From: Salinicoccus sp. Bachu38
GTDB taxonomy: Bacteria > Bacillota > Bacilli > Staphylococcales > Salinicoccaceae
NCBI RefSeq assembly: GCF_038561955.2
Contig: NZ_CP138333.2
Span: 2,418,001 to 2,482,000 of the forward strand
Length of the DNA stretch: 64,000 nt
Direction of reading: 5' to 3'
In this document: one piece after another, positions 17,243 through 24,587 of the stretch
How the letters are laid out: each line of letters begins with the position of its first letter
How positions within the stretch are numbered: the stretch's first letter is position 1
Notes under the pieces: generated by a model
Databases searched by the model: none
Told to the model about the DNA's origin: nothing
Seen by the model: only the letters and a program-made list of their open reading frames with translations
Made by a program: the position numbers and the translations under genes

Positions 17243-17286
17243 TTATTAATTAGTTTAATAGTACAACTAATTAATAATTAAATCAA
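17243..17286 (-). promoter_or_regulatory. Promoter with overlapping perfect dyad operator for the dctP operon
   Basis: On the minus strand TTGATT (17286-17281), a 17-base spacer and TACTAT (17263-17258) form a good vegetative promoter. The -10 lies in the 9-base centre of a perfect inverted repeat whose 13-base arms are 17243-17255 (TTATTAATTAGTT) and 17265-17277 (AACTAATTAATAA). Such placement implies repression. The ATTAGTT half-site recurs in front of the ROK regulator. Confidence 0.75.
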
Positions 17287-17448
17287 TGGAATATCAAAAA
17301 TGTAATATAAAATTTAGTTTTTTAGTTAAACAATATACATATTTAATATGCCTATCAAAATTCTTGCAGAGCGAATCTTACAGACGACCCGATTCTGGCA
17401 GTTTGTTATAATGTTTTTAACAAACAAAAGAGAGAAAGGAAGTATAAA

Positions 17449-17886
17449 ATGGAACAGGGTTACGTTTCCGAAAGGGAAATACAGATCATGTATGCCGATA
17501 CGGATATGATGGGCGTCATCTATCACGGCAACTACCTGAAATGGTTCGAAGTCGGGCGCATGCAGCTCATCCAGGACATCGGATACGACTATGTCACAAT
17601 GGAACGCGAGGGATATTATGCTCCGGTCTATAACGTCGATGTCACATACAAGAAGGCACTGAAATATGGAGACCGTGCCTCGGTCAGGACATGGGTCGTG
17701 GAAAATACCGGGATGCGGACGACATATGGCTACCAGATCGTCAACATTAATGGTGAGGTATGTACAGAAGGCACGACGACCCACATCATCGTCAAGAAGG
17801 TGGAAGGCGAATTCAAACCGGTCGCCTTCAAGAAGATTTTCCCTGAATGGTTCAGGAAGTATGAGGAGATCAAAACAGGGAAATAA
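17449..17886 (+). CDS. Acyl-CoA thioesterase, YbgC/4HBT hotdog family
   Basis: 145-residue hotdog-fold protein. The YADTDMMGVIYHGNYLKWFEVGR stretch (residues 14-36) contains the 4HBT active-site aspartate and the His-Gly-Asn-Tyr signature. It probably hydrolyses a cytosolic acyl-CoA; the substrate cannot be read from sequence. The ATG follows AAAGGAAG. It stands alone between the dctP promoter region and a terminator. Confidence 0.85.
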   Translation: MEQGYVSEREIQIMYADTDMMGVIYHGNYLKWFEVGRMQLIQDIGYDYVTMEREGYYAPVYNVDVTYKKALKYGDRASVRTWVVENTGMRTTYGYQIVNINGEVCTEGTTTHIIVKKVEGEFKPVAFKKIFPEWFRKYEEIKTGK

Positions 17887-17920
17887 ATAGAACGCCCCCT
17901 CGGGGACGTTCTATTTTTAA
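17886..17920. terminator. Bidirectional intrinsic terminator
   Basis: AATAGAACG-CCCC pairs with GGGG-ACGTTCTATT (one bulge), then TTT. It lies between the convergent thioesterase and aldo/keto reductase genes. Confidence 0.85.
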
Positions 17921-17941
17921 TATATGAATTTTTGACATGCC

Positions 17942-18790
17942 CTATACATACTCCTCATATTCATTCGGATGCTGGTCCTCCACCCTGCCGGATTCCCCTT
18001 TGTCCAATCCATCTATCGCTTCAAGGTCTTCCTGTGTCAGTTCGAAGCCGTATACATCGAGGTTCTCCCTCTGGTGTAGCGATGAGTCGGATTTCGGGAT
18101 GACCAGGACACCGTTCTGAACATTCCACCGTACGATGATCTGTGCCGGTGACTTGGCATATTTATCGGCAATTTCCTTTATCGTCGGATTCTCCAGCACA
18201 TCGTTGATCTCCCGGCCGAACGGGCTCCACGCCTCGGTCAGTATGCCGTGCTTCCTGTTCGTCTCCACCAGCTCCTTGTTGTTGAAATACGGATGCCGTT
18301 CAATCTGATTGGTTGCCGGCGTGACTCCGGTTTCATCGATGAGCCGCTCGAGGTGTTCAGCGAGGAAGTTCGATACCCCGATGGTCTTGATCAGTCCGAA
18401 CTTCTGGGCATCGATCAGTGCCTGCCATGCCTCGACATATTTGTCCTGTTTCGGCAGCGGCCAATGGATGAGGTATTTGTCAAAGTAGTCGATGCCGATG
18501 CGGTACAGCGACTCCTGGATCATACTGATGGCTTTGTCATAGTCATGTGCCGCACCCGGAAGCTTGGAGCTGATGATCAGCTGCTCGCGGGGCACGGTCG
18601 TACGCCGGATGGCCTCCCCCACCGCACCTTCGTTGTTGTAGTTCGTGGAAGTATCGATGAGTCGGTACCCATTCTCTTCAATGGCCGTCAAAATGCTGTT
18701 CACTCCTCTGGCACCCTGGATGTTCACCGTGCCCAGTCCGATCTCCGGCAGAGTACTGCCATCATTCAGTTCATATTTTCTATCCAACAT
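17942..18790 (-). CDS. Aldo/keto reductase
   Basis: NADPH-dependent (beta/alpha)8-barrel reductase of 282 residues. The catalytic tetrad is visible: Asp and Tyr in LIDTSTNYNNE (near residues 46-51), Lys in ISSKLPG (near 75) and His in LIHWPLP (near 108). The NADPH-site signature IPKSDSSLHQRENL is present near residue 230. The ATG directly follows the stop of the catalase-like gene, so the two are cotranscribed and possibly act together against oxidative or carbonyl stress. Substrate unknown. Confidence 0.9.
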   Translation of the reverse strand: MLDRKYELNDGSTLPEIGLGTVNIQGARGVNSILTAIEENGYRLIDTSTNYNNEGAVGEAIRRTTVPREQLIISSKLPGAAHDYDKAISMIQESLYRIGIDYFDKYLIHWPLPKQDKYVEAWQALIDAQKFGLIKTIGVSNFLAEHLERLIDETGVTPATNQIERHPYFNNKELVETNRKHGILTEAWSPFGREINDVLENPTIKEIADKYAKSPAQIIVRWNVQNGVLVIPKSDSSLHQRENLDVYGFELTQEDLEAIDGLDKGESGRVEDQHPNEYEEYV

Positions 18791-19951
18791 CTATATCCTT
18801 CCTTTCTTTATCCTTTGCACTTCGCGTCTTCCCAGAAGTTTGACGACAATCGAGTCGAGCAGCTCCGGCACTTCATGCTTCAGGGCCATGCCGGCTATGA
18901 ATGTATGGATTTCATCGATATCGGAAGCCCCCTGCAACTCCTGATACCGGGCCGTCTCACCTTCATCGGCCTCATTCCTGAAATGCTCCCATACCGTCTT
19001 CATATAGTTCCGGACATTTTCTGCATCATGGGCCATATCATAGGCCTGATCAAGCAGCCTTCCGAATTCTCCGACGGACATGCTGGTGCCCGATTCGATC
19101 AGTTTCTGCACTTCCTCATGGAGCTGCGGACTTTTCAGGAGAACGAAAAGCTGCTCCTCTTTCCACAACTCCCCGAGCATGTCGAATTTCTTCTGATCGA
19201 GTTCCGCCTCCTTCATGCGGCCGAGGAAGGACCGCCTGTAAAGGAAATGGCGGAGCAGCGGAATCTCCCCATTCGGATCCCGGCCGAATGGTGCATTCAT
19301 CGTATCGAGGAATTTTATTTCCTCCCCGTTCGGCTCCTGGTCGACCGAAATGTGGCCGAGATGCATTTCACCTTCCGGACGATACTCTGTGACGTGTCCA
19401 TCCTTTTCTGCATAGAGTTCGATATTGCTGGTCTGCGGGTCATAGTCCAGACGGAATTTAAGTGGATCGTCCCCATAGCTCTGGGCCGTGTAATACTTAT
19501 AATCCATATCCGTCCGCTTCGGCAGCCATTTTAGGAGCGTATCCAGATCCCGGTACAGGCCGCCGGGCTGAAATATGTCGATGAACCGGCGTGCGCTTTT
19601 CTGTTTCAAATACAGGTTGACGTTATACATTACACTGGTCACTTCCGCTGCAGTGCCCAGTGGGAAATAAGGAAAATTGACACCGACGATATCAATCGGC
19701 CTCAATGGATGATGAAACCTGACCGAACACCCTTTGATGTTCACCAGTTTGTTCGGCACCTTTTCCGAAGTCGCTGCATTCGACAGCCGCACGGTCGCCT
19801 GTGTAACATTCCCGAAAATCTGCTTCCCTTTGTCATTCAGGTGCACTGCCGCTTCATGATGCTCACCGTTCCCATGTGCTCTTCTCGCCCCCGGATCATG
19901 AACATCGAACCGCTCGATCAGATCGATGATGACATCTGCTGACGTTTTCAT
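18791..19951 (-). CDS. Divergent catalase-superfamily protein
   Basis: 386 residues. The N-terminal half resembles the catalase core: the HDPGARRAHGNGEHHEA stretch (about residues 18-34) has the R-x-x-H spacing around the distal histidine, and VRLSNA followed by NIKGCSVRFHH and DIVGVNFPYFPLG matches the heme-pocket region of small catalase-related proteins. I could not find the usual proximal R-x-x-x-Y heme-ligand motif further on, and the C-terminal half is not recognisable to me. The start at 19951 follows GGGAGGGA; the longer frame to 20023 lacks a ribosome site. It is cotranscribed with the aldo/keto reductase. Catalatic activity is uncertain. Confidence 0.65.
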   Translation of the reverse strand: MKTSADVIIDLIERFDVHDPGARRAHGNGEHHEAAVHLNDKGKQIFGNVTQATVRLSNAATSEKVPNKLVNIKGCSVRFHHPLRPIDIVGVNFPYFPLGTAAEVTSVMYNVNLYLKQKSARRFIDIFQPGGLYRDLDTLLKWLPKRTDMDYKYYTAQSYGDDPLKFRLDYDPQTSNIELYAEKDGHVTEYRPEGEMHLGHISVDQEPNGEEIKFLDTMNAPFGRDPNGEIPLLRHFLYRRSFLGRMKEAELDQKKFDMLGELWKEEQLFVLLKSPQLHEEVQKLIESGTSMSVGEFGRLLDQAYDMAHDAENVRNYMKTVWEHFRNEADEGETARYQELQGASDIDEIHTFIAGMALKHEVPELLDSIVVKLLGRREVQRIKKGRI

Positions 19952-20148
19952 GAAAGTCCCTCCCTTTTCCTTCTCTCTCATTAAATTCACCTTTTGGACA
20001 TTTTCTAAACCAATGAAGCTCACCCGTTGGCCCGTTTACTCATCATATATCCACAGTGTAATACTATTCATAAAATATATTAGAATATTCGTATAATCAT
20101 TTCAGCATTATTGTCCCATTGTTATATAATCATGCTTGGGTGATAAAA

Positions 20149-21615
20149 ATGGAAAAACAAAGGGAAAAGAAAGACTTCAATATCTTCATGGCACTATTGC
20201 CGCTTCTGCTCATGATTACAGCAATGGGAACAGCGGTCATCTGGCTGGGACAGGATCCACACCTGCCGCTCATTTTCGGTACAGCTTCCGCAGCAATCGT
20301 CGCAATGTTCTACGGATATAAATGGAAAGAAATCGAGGATATGATGTACAAGGGGATCCGTCTGGCACTGCCGGCAATCGTCATCATCATACTCGTCGGC
20401 CTCGTCATCGGTTCATGGATTGGCGGGGGCATTGTGGCCACGATGATCTACTACGGCCTCGCACTAATCAGCCCGGCGCTGTTCCTGGTCACCATCACGG
20501 TACTCTGTGCGATTGTGGCACTGTCCATCGGCAGCTCCTGGTCCACGATGGCGACGGTCGGTGTCGCAGGAATGGGCATCGGCATAAGCATGGGGATTCC
20601 GCCGGCGATGGTCGCAGGTGCGGTCATATCCGGTTCGTATTTCGGTGACAAGATGTCCCCGATGTCCGATACGACGAACCTTGCTTCGGGCCTCACGAAT
20701 ACGGACCTGTTCGTACATATCAGGCATATGTTCTATACAACCATTCCGGGGCTCATCATCGCCCTGGTGGCATTCTTCTTCCTCGGCCGGCAGTTCGGAG
20801 GTCAGGGAAATGGCAATGATGCTGAGATCGCCGGCATGATGCAGGCGCTCGATGCCCAGTTCATCATTTCGCCGTGGCTCCTGCTCGTTCCGCTCGCCGT
20901 CATCGTATGCATAGCTTTCAAAATGTCTGCTATTCCTGCGCTGATTGTCGGCATCGTTCTCGGATTCCTGTGCCATATCCTTATCCAGGGCGGGGATCTC
21001 GGAACCGCAATCGCCACACTGCAGGGTGGCTATGTCATCGAATCCAATAACGATATGATCAATGAACTCTTCAACAACGGCGGACTGGAATCGATGATGT
21101 ATACCGTATCGATGACCATCGTCGCAATGACATTCGCAGGAATTCTCGAATACAGCGGCATGCTGCAGGCCATCATGAAACAAGTCATCAAAATTGCCAA
21201 AGGAACACTCGGCATCGTCACCTCGACAATCGTCGCTGCGTTCGCAACGAATGCCACATGTTCCGAACAGTATATATCCATCGTCGTCCCTTCACGTATG
21301 TTTTTAAGGACCTATATAGAAAAGAACCTGCATTCCAAAAACCTCTCCCGTGCGCTTGAAGATGGTGGCACACTGACCTCCGTCTTCATTCCGTGGAATA
21401 CATGCGGCGTATTCATCTACGGCGTGCTCGGTGTCGCAGCCTGGGAATATGCACCCTATGCGATATTCAACCTGGTCGTACCGTTCATCTCCATCTTCCT
21501 CGCTGCAACAGGCATCGGTATTGAAAAGATTTCCGATGAGGAGAGGGAGGATTTCCTCGACAAGCATTATGGAGAGGAAAAATCGAAGGAATCACTGACG
21601 CCCGAGACAGTGTGA
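20149..21615 (+). CDS. nhaC: Na+/H+ antiporter, NhaC family
   Basis: About 488 residues with roughly a dozen membrane segments and the NhaC motif YFGDKMSPMSDTTN near residue 165, plus ATNATCSEQYIS and the C-terminal FIPWNTCGVFIYGVLG. It is a paralogue of the partial gene at the window start. I prefer ATG 20149 over 20119 because the latter directly follows a TATAAT (20125-20130) that may be the promoter -10, although the ribosome site at 20149 (GGGTGAT) is modest. The repeat array begins 12 bases after its stop. Confidence 0.9.
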   Translation: MEKQREKKDFNIFMALLPLLLMITAMGTAVIWLGQDPHLPLIFGTASAAIVAMFYGYKWKEIEDMMYKGIRLALPAIVIIILVGLVIGSWIGGGIVATMIYYGLALISPALFLVTITVLCAIVALSIGSSWSTMATVGVAGMGIGISMGIPPAMVAGAVISGSYFGDKMSPMSDTTNLASGLTNTDLFVHIRHMFYTTIPGLIIALVAFFFLGRQFGGQGNGNDAEIAGMMQALDAQFIISPWLLLVPLAVIVCIAFKMSAIPALIVGIVLGFLCHILIQGGDLGTAIATLQGGYVIESNNDMINELFNNGGLESMMYTVSMTIVAMTFAGILEYSGMLQAIMKQVIKIAKGTLGIVTSTIVAAFATNATCSEQYISIVVPSRMFLRTYIEKNLHSKNLSRALEDGGTLTSVFIPWNTCGVFIYGVLGVAAWEYAPYAIFNLVVPFISIFLAATGIGIEKISDEEREDFLDKHYGEEKSKESLTPETV

Positions 21616-21626
21616 TGGTGAATTCT

Positions 21627-21947
21627 CAGTCGGAATGGCTACCACTGTTAATTGGAGGGTCAACTCACAGTCGGAATGGCTGCCACTGTTAATTGGAGGG
21701 TCAACTTGCAGGCGGAATGACTGCCACTGCAAATTGGAAGCCCAACTCGCAGTCGAAATGGCTGCCACTGCAAATTGGAAGCCCAACTCACAGTCGAAAT
21801 GGCTGCCACTGCAAATTGGAAGCCCAACTCACAGTCGGAACGGCTACCACTGCGAATTGAAGGGCCAACTTGCAGTCGGAACGGCTACCACTGTTAATTG
21901 GAAGCCCAACTCGCAGTCGGAACATCCACCACTGTTAATTGGAGGCG
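21627..21947. repeat. Eight direct copies of a 41-bp tandem repeat
   Basis: Copies begin at 21627, 21668, 21709, 21750, 21791, 21832, 21873 and 21914, an exact 41-base period with no indels and about 80% or more identity between copies. Each unit begins CAGTCGGAA, contains CCACTG about 12 bases later and a AATTGG-AAGC-CCAACT-like stretch, so it has short dyads (CAGT..GG with CC..ACTG; TTGG with CCAA). The array fills the gap between nhaC and a terminator. All frames stay open through it because of the period, so the ORFs there are not evidence of coding. Its function is unknown. See also the 53130 repeat. Confidence 0.9.
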
Positions 21948-21966
21948 TCCTCCACCAGCAAACAGT

Positions 21967-22006
21967 AAAAAGCTGCAGAATCCCAGATAGGACTCTGCAG
22001 CTTTTT
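21967..22006. terminator. Bidirectional intrinsic terminator
   Basis: AAAAAGCTGCAG pairs perfectly with CTGCAGCTTTTT, with further pairing inside. It follows the repeat array and precedes the 3' end of the minus-strand SDR gene. Confidence 0.85.
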
Positions 22007-22014
22007 GATATCTA

Positions 22015-22638
22015 TTATAGTGTATCTTCCACTGGTGTATCGCCTTCATGCAGATAATACGTCTTGCCTTCAGGCTTGTTTGTATCGACAATGTGCGTCA
22101 GTACATTTGCAACGTCTTCCCTTGGAATTTCGGCGATTTCAGTGCCGCCTTCAAAGAGTCTGACCTTGCCCGTACCCGGGTCATTCGTCAACTTGCCTGG
22201 ACGCAGAATTGTAAAGTCGAGGCCTGAATCCCTGAGGTATTCGTCTGCACGGTGCTTGGCATACAGATAAGGCTGTATCTGCTCTGCATTTTTCGGATCA
22301 TCCGCTCCCATGGAACTGAGTATGACGAAGTGTTTGACGCCAGCTTTTTTCGCATTATCCACAGACTCTATTGCACCTTCCTGGTCGATCAGAACGGTCA
22401 TATCCGTACCTGTATCACCACCGGATCCTGCCGCGAATACGACAGAGTCGACATCTTCGAACGCATGGGAGAAGTCTTTCTGCAAGTCACCGAGCACCGT
22501 ATCGATTCCCTTGTCTTTAAACTGTTCCACTTGCTCTTCCTTGCGGACCATTGCCACCGGCTGATGACCCTTGTCTTTCAATTTTTCTACAAGTTGATGG
22601 CCGACCTGACCATTTGCACCAATAACTAGTACTTTCAT
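22015..22638 (-). CDS. Atypical SDR NAD(P)-binding protein (YhfK/NmrA-like)
   Basis: 207-residue Rossmann-fold protein with the GANGQVG cofactor motif at residues 7-13, the FAAGSGGDTGTD stretch near residue 70, ILSSMGADDP near 108 and YAKHRADEYLRDSGLDFTILRPG near 127-150, all typical of the YhfK group of atypical short-chain dehydrogenases. These proteins are widespread in staphylococci but have no settled substrate. The ATG follows AAGGAGG. A sigma-B-like promoter with perfect hexamers lies just upstream, suggesting a role in general stress. Confidence 0.85.
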   Translation of the reverse strand: MKVLVIGANGQVGHQLVEKLKDKGHQPVAMVRKEEQVEQFKDKGIDTVLGDLQKDFSHAFEDVDSVVFAAGSGGDTGTDMTVLIDQEGAIESVDNAKKAGVKHFVILSSMGADDPKNAEQIQPYLYAKHRADEYLRDSGLDFTILRPGKLTNDPGTGKVRLFEGGTEIAEIPREDVANVLTHIVDTNKPEGKTYYLHEGDTPVEDTL

Positions 22639-22670
22639 GTAATGATTCCTCCTTGTCTAATCTGTTGTCT

Positions 22671-22698
22671 ATACCCACATGGGGAGGGGGTCTTAAAC
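22671..22698 (-). promoter_or_regulatory. Sigma-B-type promoter of the SDR gene
   Basis: On the minus strand GTTTAA (22698-22693) and GGGTAT (22676-22671) match the sigma-B -35 and -10 consensus exactly. The spacer is 16 bases, slightly longer than the usual 12-15. The -10 is about 33 bases before the start codon. Confidence 0.6.
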
Positions 22699-22715
22699 AT
22701 GAAGTTCATATTATT

Positions 22716-23534
22716 CTATCCGAGCGCGACATCGAGGATCATCATGAGGGTGAATCCGAGCATGAGGCTCATTGCTGCAAGGTCGGAGTGGCCGTTTTCC
22801 TGGGTGCTCGGAATGACCTCTTCGACAACGACAAAGATCATTGCACCTGCTGCCAGCGCGAGTGCATAGGGCAGTACCGGGCTCATGAATGAAATGGCTA
22901 CAACACCGATGACGGCTGCAATCGGTTCGACGACTGCCGACATCCATCCTAGGAGGAAGCTCTTCGTCCGCGACATGCCCTCACCACGGAGCGGCATGGA
23001 TACTGCCATCCCCTCCGGAATGTTCTGAAGGCCGATGCCAAGCGCCAGTGTGGCAGCGCCTGCTGCGATGGCCGCTCCATCCCCGTTGGCGGAAACGGCA
23101 CCGAATGCGATACCGATGGCGAGCCCTTCGGGAATGTTATGTAGCGTCAGAGAGAATACGAGCAGTGTGCTCCGCCGTTTTTTCTTTGCCCGCCACCCTT
23201 CCATCCGGTCTTCCGGGGCGTTCCTGTGCGCATGGGGAATCATCTGGTCGAATGCATAGATGAACAGGCCACCGAGCAGAAAACCGACTGCCGGCGGGAA
23301 CCATTCCCCGATGAAGTGACTCTGGCTGTGCTCGATTGCAGGGGCGAGCAGGGACCAGAAACTTGCTGCAATCATGACACCCCCTGCGAAGCCGAGCATC
23401 GTATCGAGAAACTTATCATTCACTTCTTTTGTGAAAAATACGACGGCTGCCCCCAGCCCCGTTGTAATCCATGTGAACAGTGTGGCTGTGAGTGCCTGCA
23501 GCCATGGGTCGAATCCCATAAATGTATCTATCAT
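22716..23534 (-). CDS. ZIP-family divalent metal transporter
   Basis: 272-residue membrane protein of the ZIP (ZupT/GufA-like) family. Metal-site helices are visible: HNIPEGLAIGIAFGA and a second LQNIPEGMAVSMPLR, plus an N-terminal GFAGGVMIAASFWSLL and a His-rich loop (PHAHRN). Such proteins import zinc or other divalent metals. I start at ATG 23534 after AAAGGA; the longer frame reaching 23585 runs into the promoter. A candidate operator dyad covers the promoter region. Confidence 0.9.
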   Translation of the reverse strand: MIDTFMGFDPWLQALTATLFTWITTGLGAAVVFFTKEVNDKFLDTMLGFAGGVMIAASFWSLLAPAIEHSQSHFIGEWFPPAVGFLLGGLFIYAFDQMIPHAHRNAPEDRMEGWRAKKKRRSTLLVFSLTLHNIPEGLAIGIAFGAVSANGDGAAIAAGAATLALGIGLQNIPEGMAVSMPLRGEGMSRTKSFLLGWMSAVVEPIAAVIGVVAISFMSPVLPYALALAAGAMIFVVVEEVIPSTQENGHSDLAAMSLMLGFTLMMILDVALG

Positions 23535-23573
23535 CAGTCTATTCCTTTCAGGTATCTGAATATTCCTATGGAA

Positions 23574-23607
23574 ATTATACTCCATTATGGCGTATAGTAT
23601 CCATAAT
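23574..23607 (-). promoter_or_regulatory. Promoter -10 and candidate operator dyad of the ZIP transporter
   Basis: Minus-strand TATAAT at 23579-23574 is flanked upstream by a perfect inverted repeat, ATTATGG (23584-23590) and CCATAAT (23601-23607), across the spacer and -35 area. The site may bind a metal-responsive repressor; which one cannot be told. Confidence 0.45.
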
Positions 23608-23668
23608 ATGATTTATTCCATGTTCACTCAATACCACATCGACTAACTGTTAAAACGGAGGGAGCATA

Positions 23669-24556
23669 ATGAAAGCCAGTCTAGCACCTGTGATCATTCT
23701 CATCGCTGCAATACTATGGGGGACGGTAGGCACTGCAAAGGTATATCTGCCGCCAGGCGCCGACAGCATATCAATCGGGGCCATGCGCCTGATCATCGGC
23801 AGCCTCATCCTCCTCATCATCGCCCGGCTGCTTGGCCAACTGACCTTCAGGGGCTGGCCTCTAAAAGTCATTCTGACTGCCGGACTTGCCATGGCGCTTT
23901 TTCAGCCCTTCTTCTTCAATGCAGTCACACTGACTGGCGTCGCGGTCGGTACGGTGGCATCGATCGGCAGTGCGCCCGTGTTCTCAGGACTGATTGAATG
24001 GCTGTTCTTCAAAGTGCGGCCGGGCCGTGTATGGTGGATTTCCACCATCCTCGCCATCACCGGATGTGCCATTCTTATGTTCAATACGGGGTCGATCACC
24101 GTCGATCCGCTCGGCATACTTTCCGGACTTGGGGCGGGCGTCTCTTTTGCCAGCTATACGATAATGAATTCAAGGTTGGTCAGGCATCATCATCCAATCG
24201 CCACTGCCGCCATCGTCTTTACAATCAGCGCCCTGATGCTCACCCCATTCCTGCTGTTCAACGACCAGTCATGGATGATGACTTCAAGTGGCATCTCGGC
24301 CTCGCTCTATATCGGACTGTTCGGCACGGGACTTGCGTATTTCCTTTTTGCCTATGGACTGAAATATGTAAAGTCCTCTTCCGCCGTCACACTGTCGCTT
24401 GCGGAGCCATTGACCGCTTCACTGCTCGGTGTCCTGTTCGTCGGGGAAGTGCTTGCCCTGTGGTCATGGGTCGGCCTTCTCATGCTGCTGATGGGTCTTC
24501 TCATCCTGGCATTACAATCAAGGCAACGTCCGCAACAGGCGAATGTCAATACTTAA
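23669..24556 (+). CDS. EamA-family (DMT superfamily) transporter
   Basis: 295-residue membrane protein made of two EamA repeats with about ten predicted segments. The first repeat starts with AAILWGTVGTAKVY and the second with GLGAGVSFASYTIMNSRL; the typical ending of each repeat is seen as LAEPLTASLLGVLFVGE near residue 250. Such proteins usually export amino acids or related metabolites; the substrate here is unknown. ATG 23669 follows CGGAGGGAG. Confidence 0.88.
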   Translation: MKASLAPVIILIAAILWGTVGTAKVYLPPGADSISIGAMRLIIGSLILLIIARLLGQLTFRGWPLKVILTAGLAMALFQPFFFNAVTLTGVAVGTVASIGSAPVFSGLIEWLFFKVRPGRVWWISTILAITGCAILMFNTGSITVDPLGILSGLGAGVSFASYTIMNSRLVRHHHPIATAAIVFTISALMLTPFLLFNDQSWMMTSSGISASLYIGLFGTGLAYFLFAYGLKYVKSSSAVTLSLAEPLTASLLGVLFVGEVLALWSWVGLLMLLMGLLILALQSRQRPQQANVNT

Positions 24557-24587
24557 AAACCCGTTTGGCGAGCCAAACGGGTTTTCT
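24555..24587. terminator. Bidirectional intrinsic terminator
   Basis: AAAACCCGTTTGGC and GCCAAACGGGTTTT form a perfect stem with a 2-base centre, between the convergent EamA and peptidase genes. Confidence 0.92.

Noticed and set aside
18248-19534. 428-codon ORF on the plus strand
   Set aside because: Antisense to the aldo/keto reductase and catalase-like genes, both supported by motifs and coupling.
19952-20010. Sigma-B-like promoter before the catalase-like gene (GTTTAG then GGTGAA)
   Set aside because: The -10 element differs from GGGTAT at several positions, so it is not distinguishable from chance.
21627-21947. Possible CRISPR array
   Set aside because: The 41-base units are contiguous with no unique spacers, and no cas gene is in the window.
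21635-22057. 140-codon plus-strand ORF and a 64-codon minus-strand ORF across the repeat array
   Set aside because: A 41-base unit without stops keeps several frames open, the ORF has no ribosome site and it runs through a terminator; it is a by-product of the repeats.
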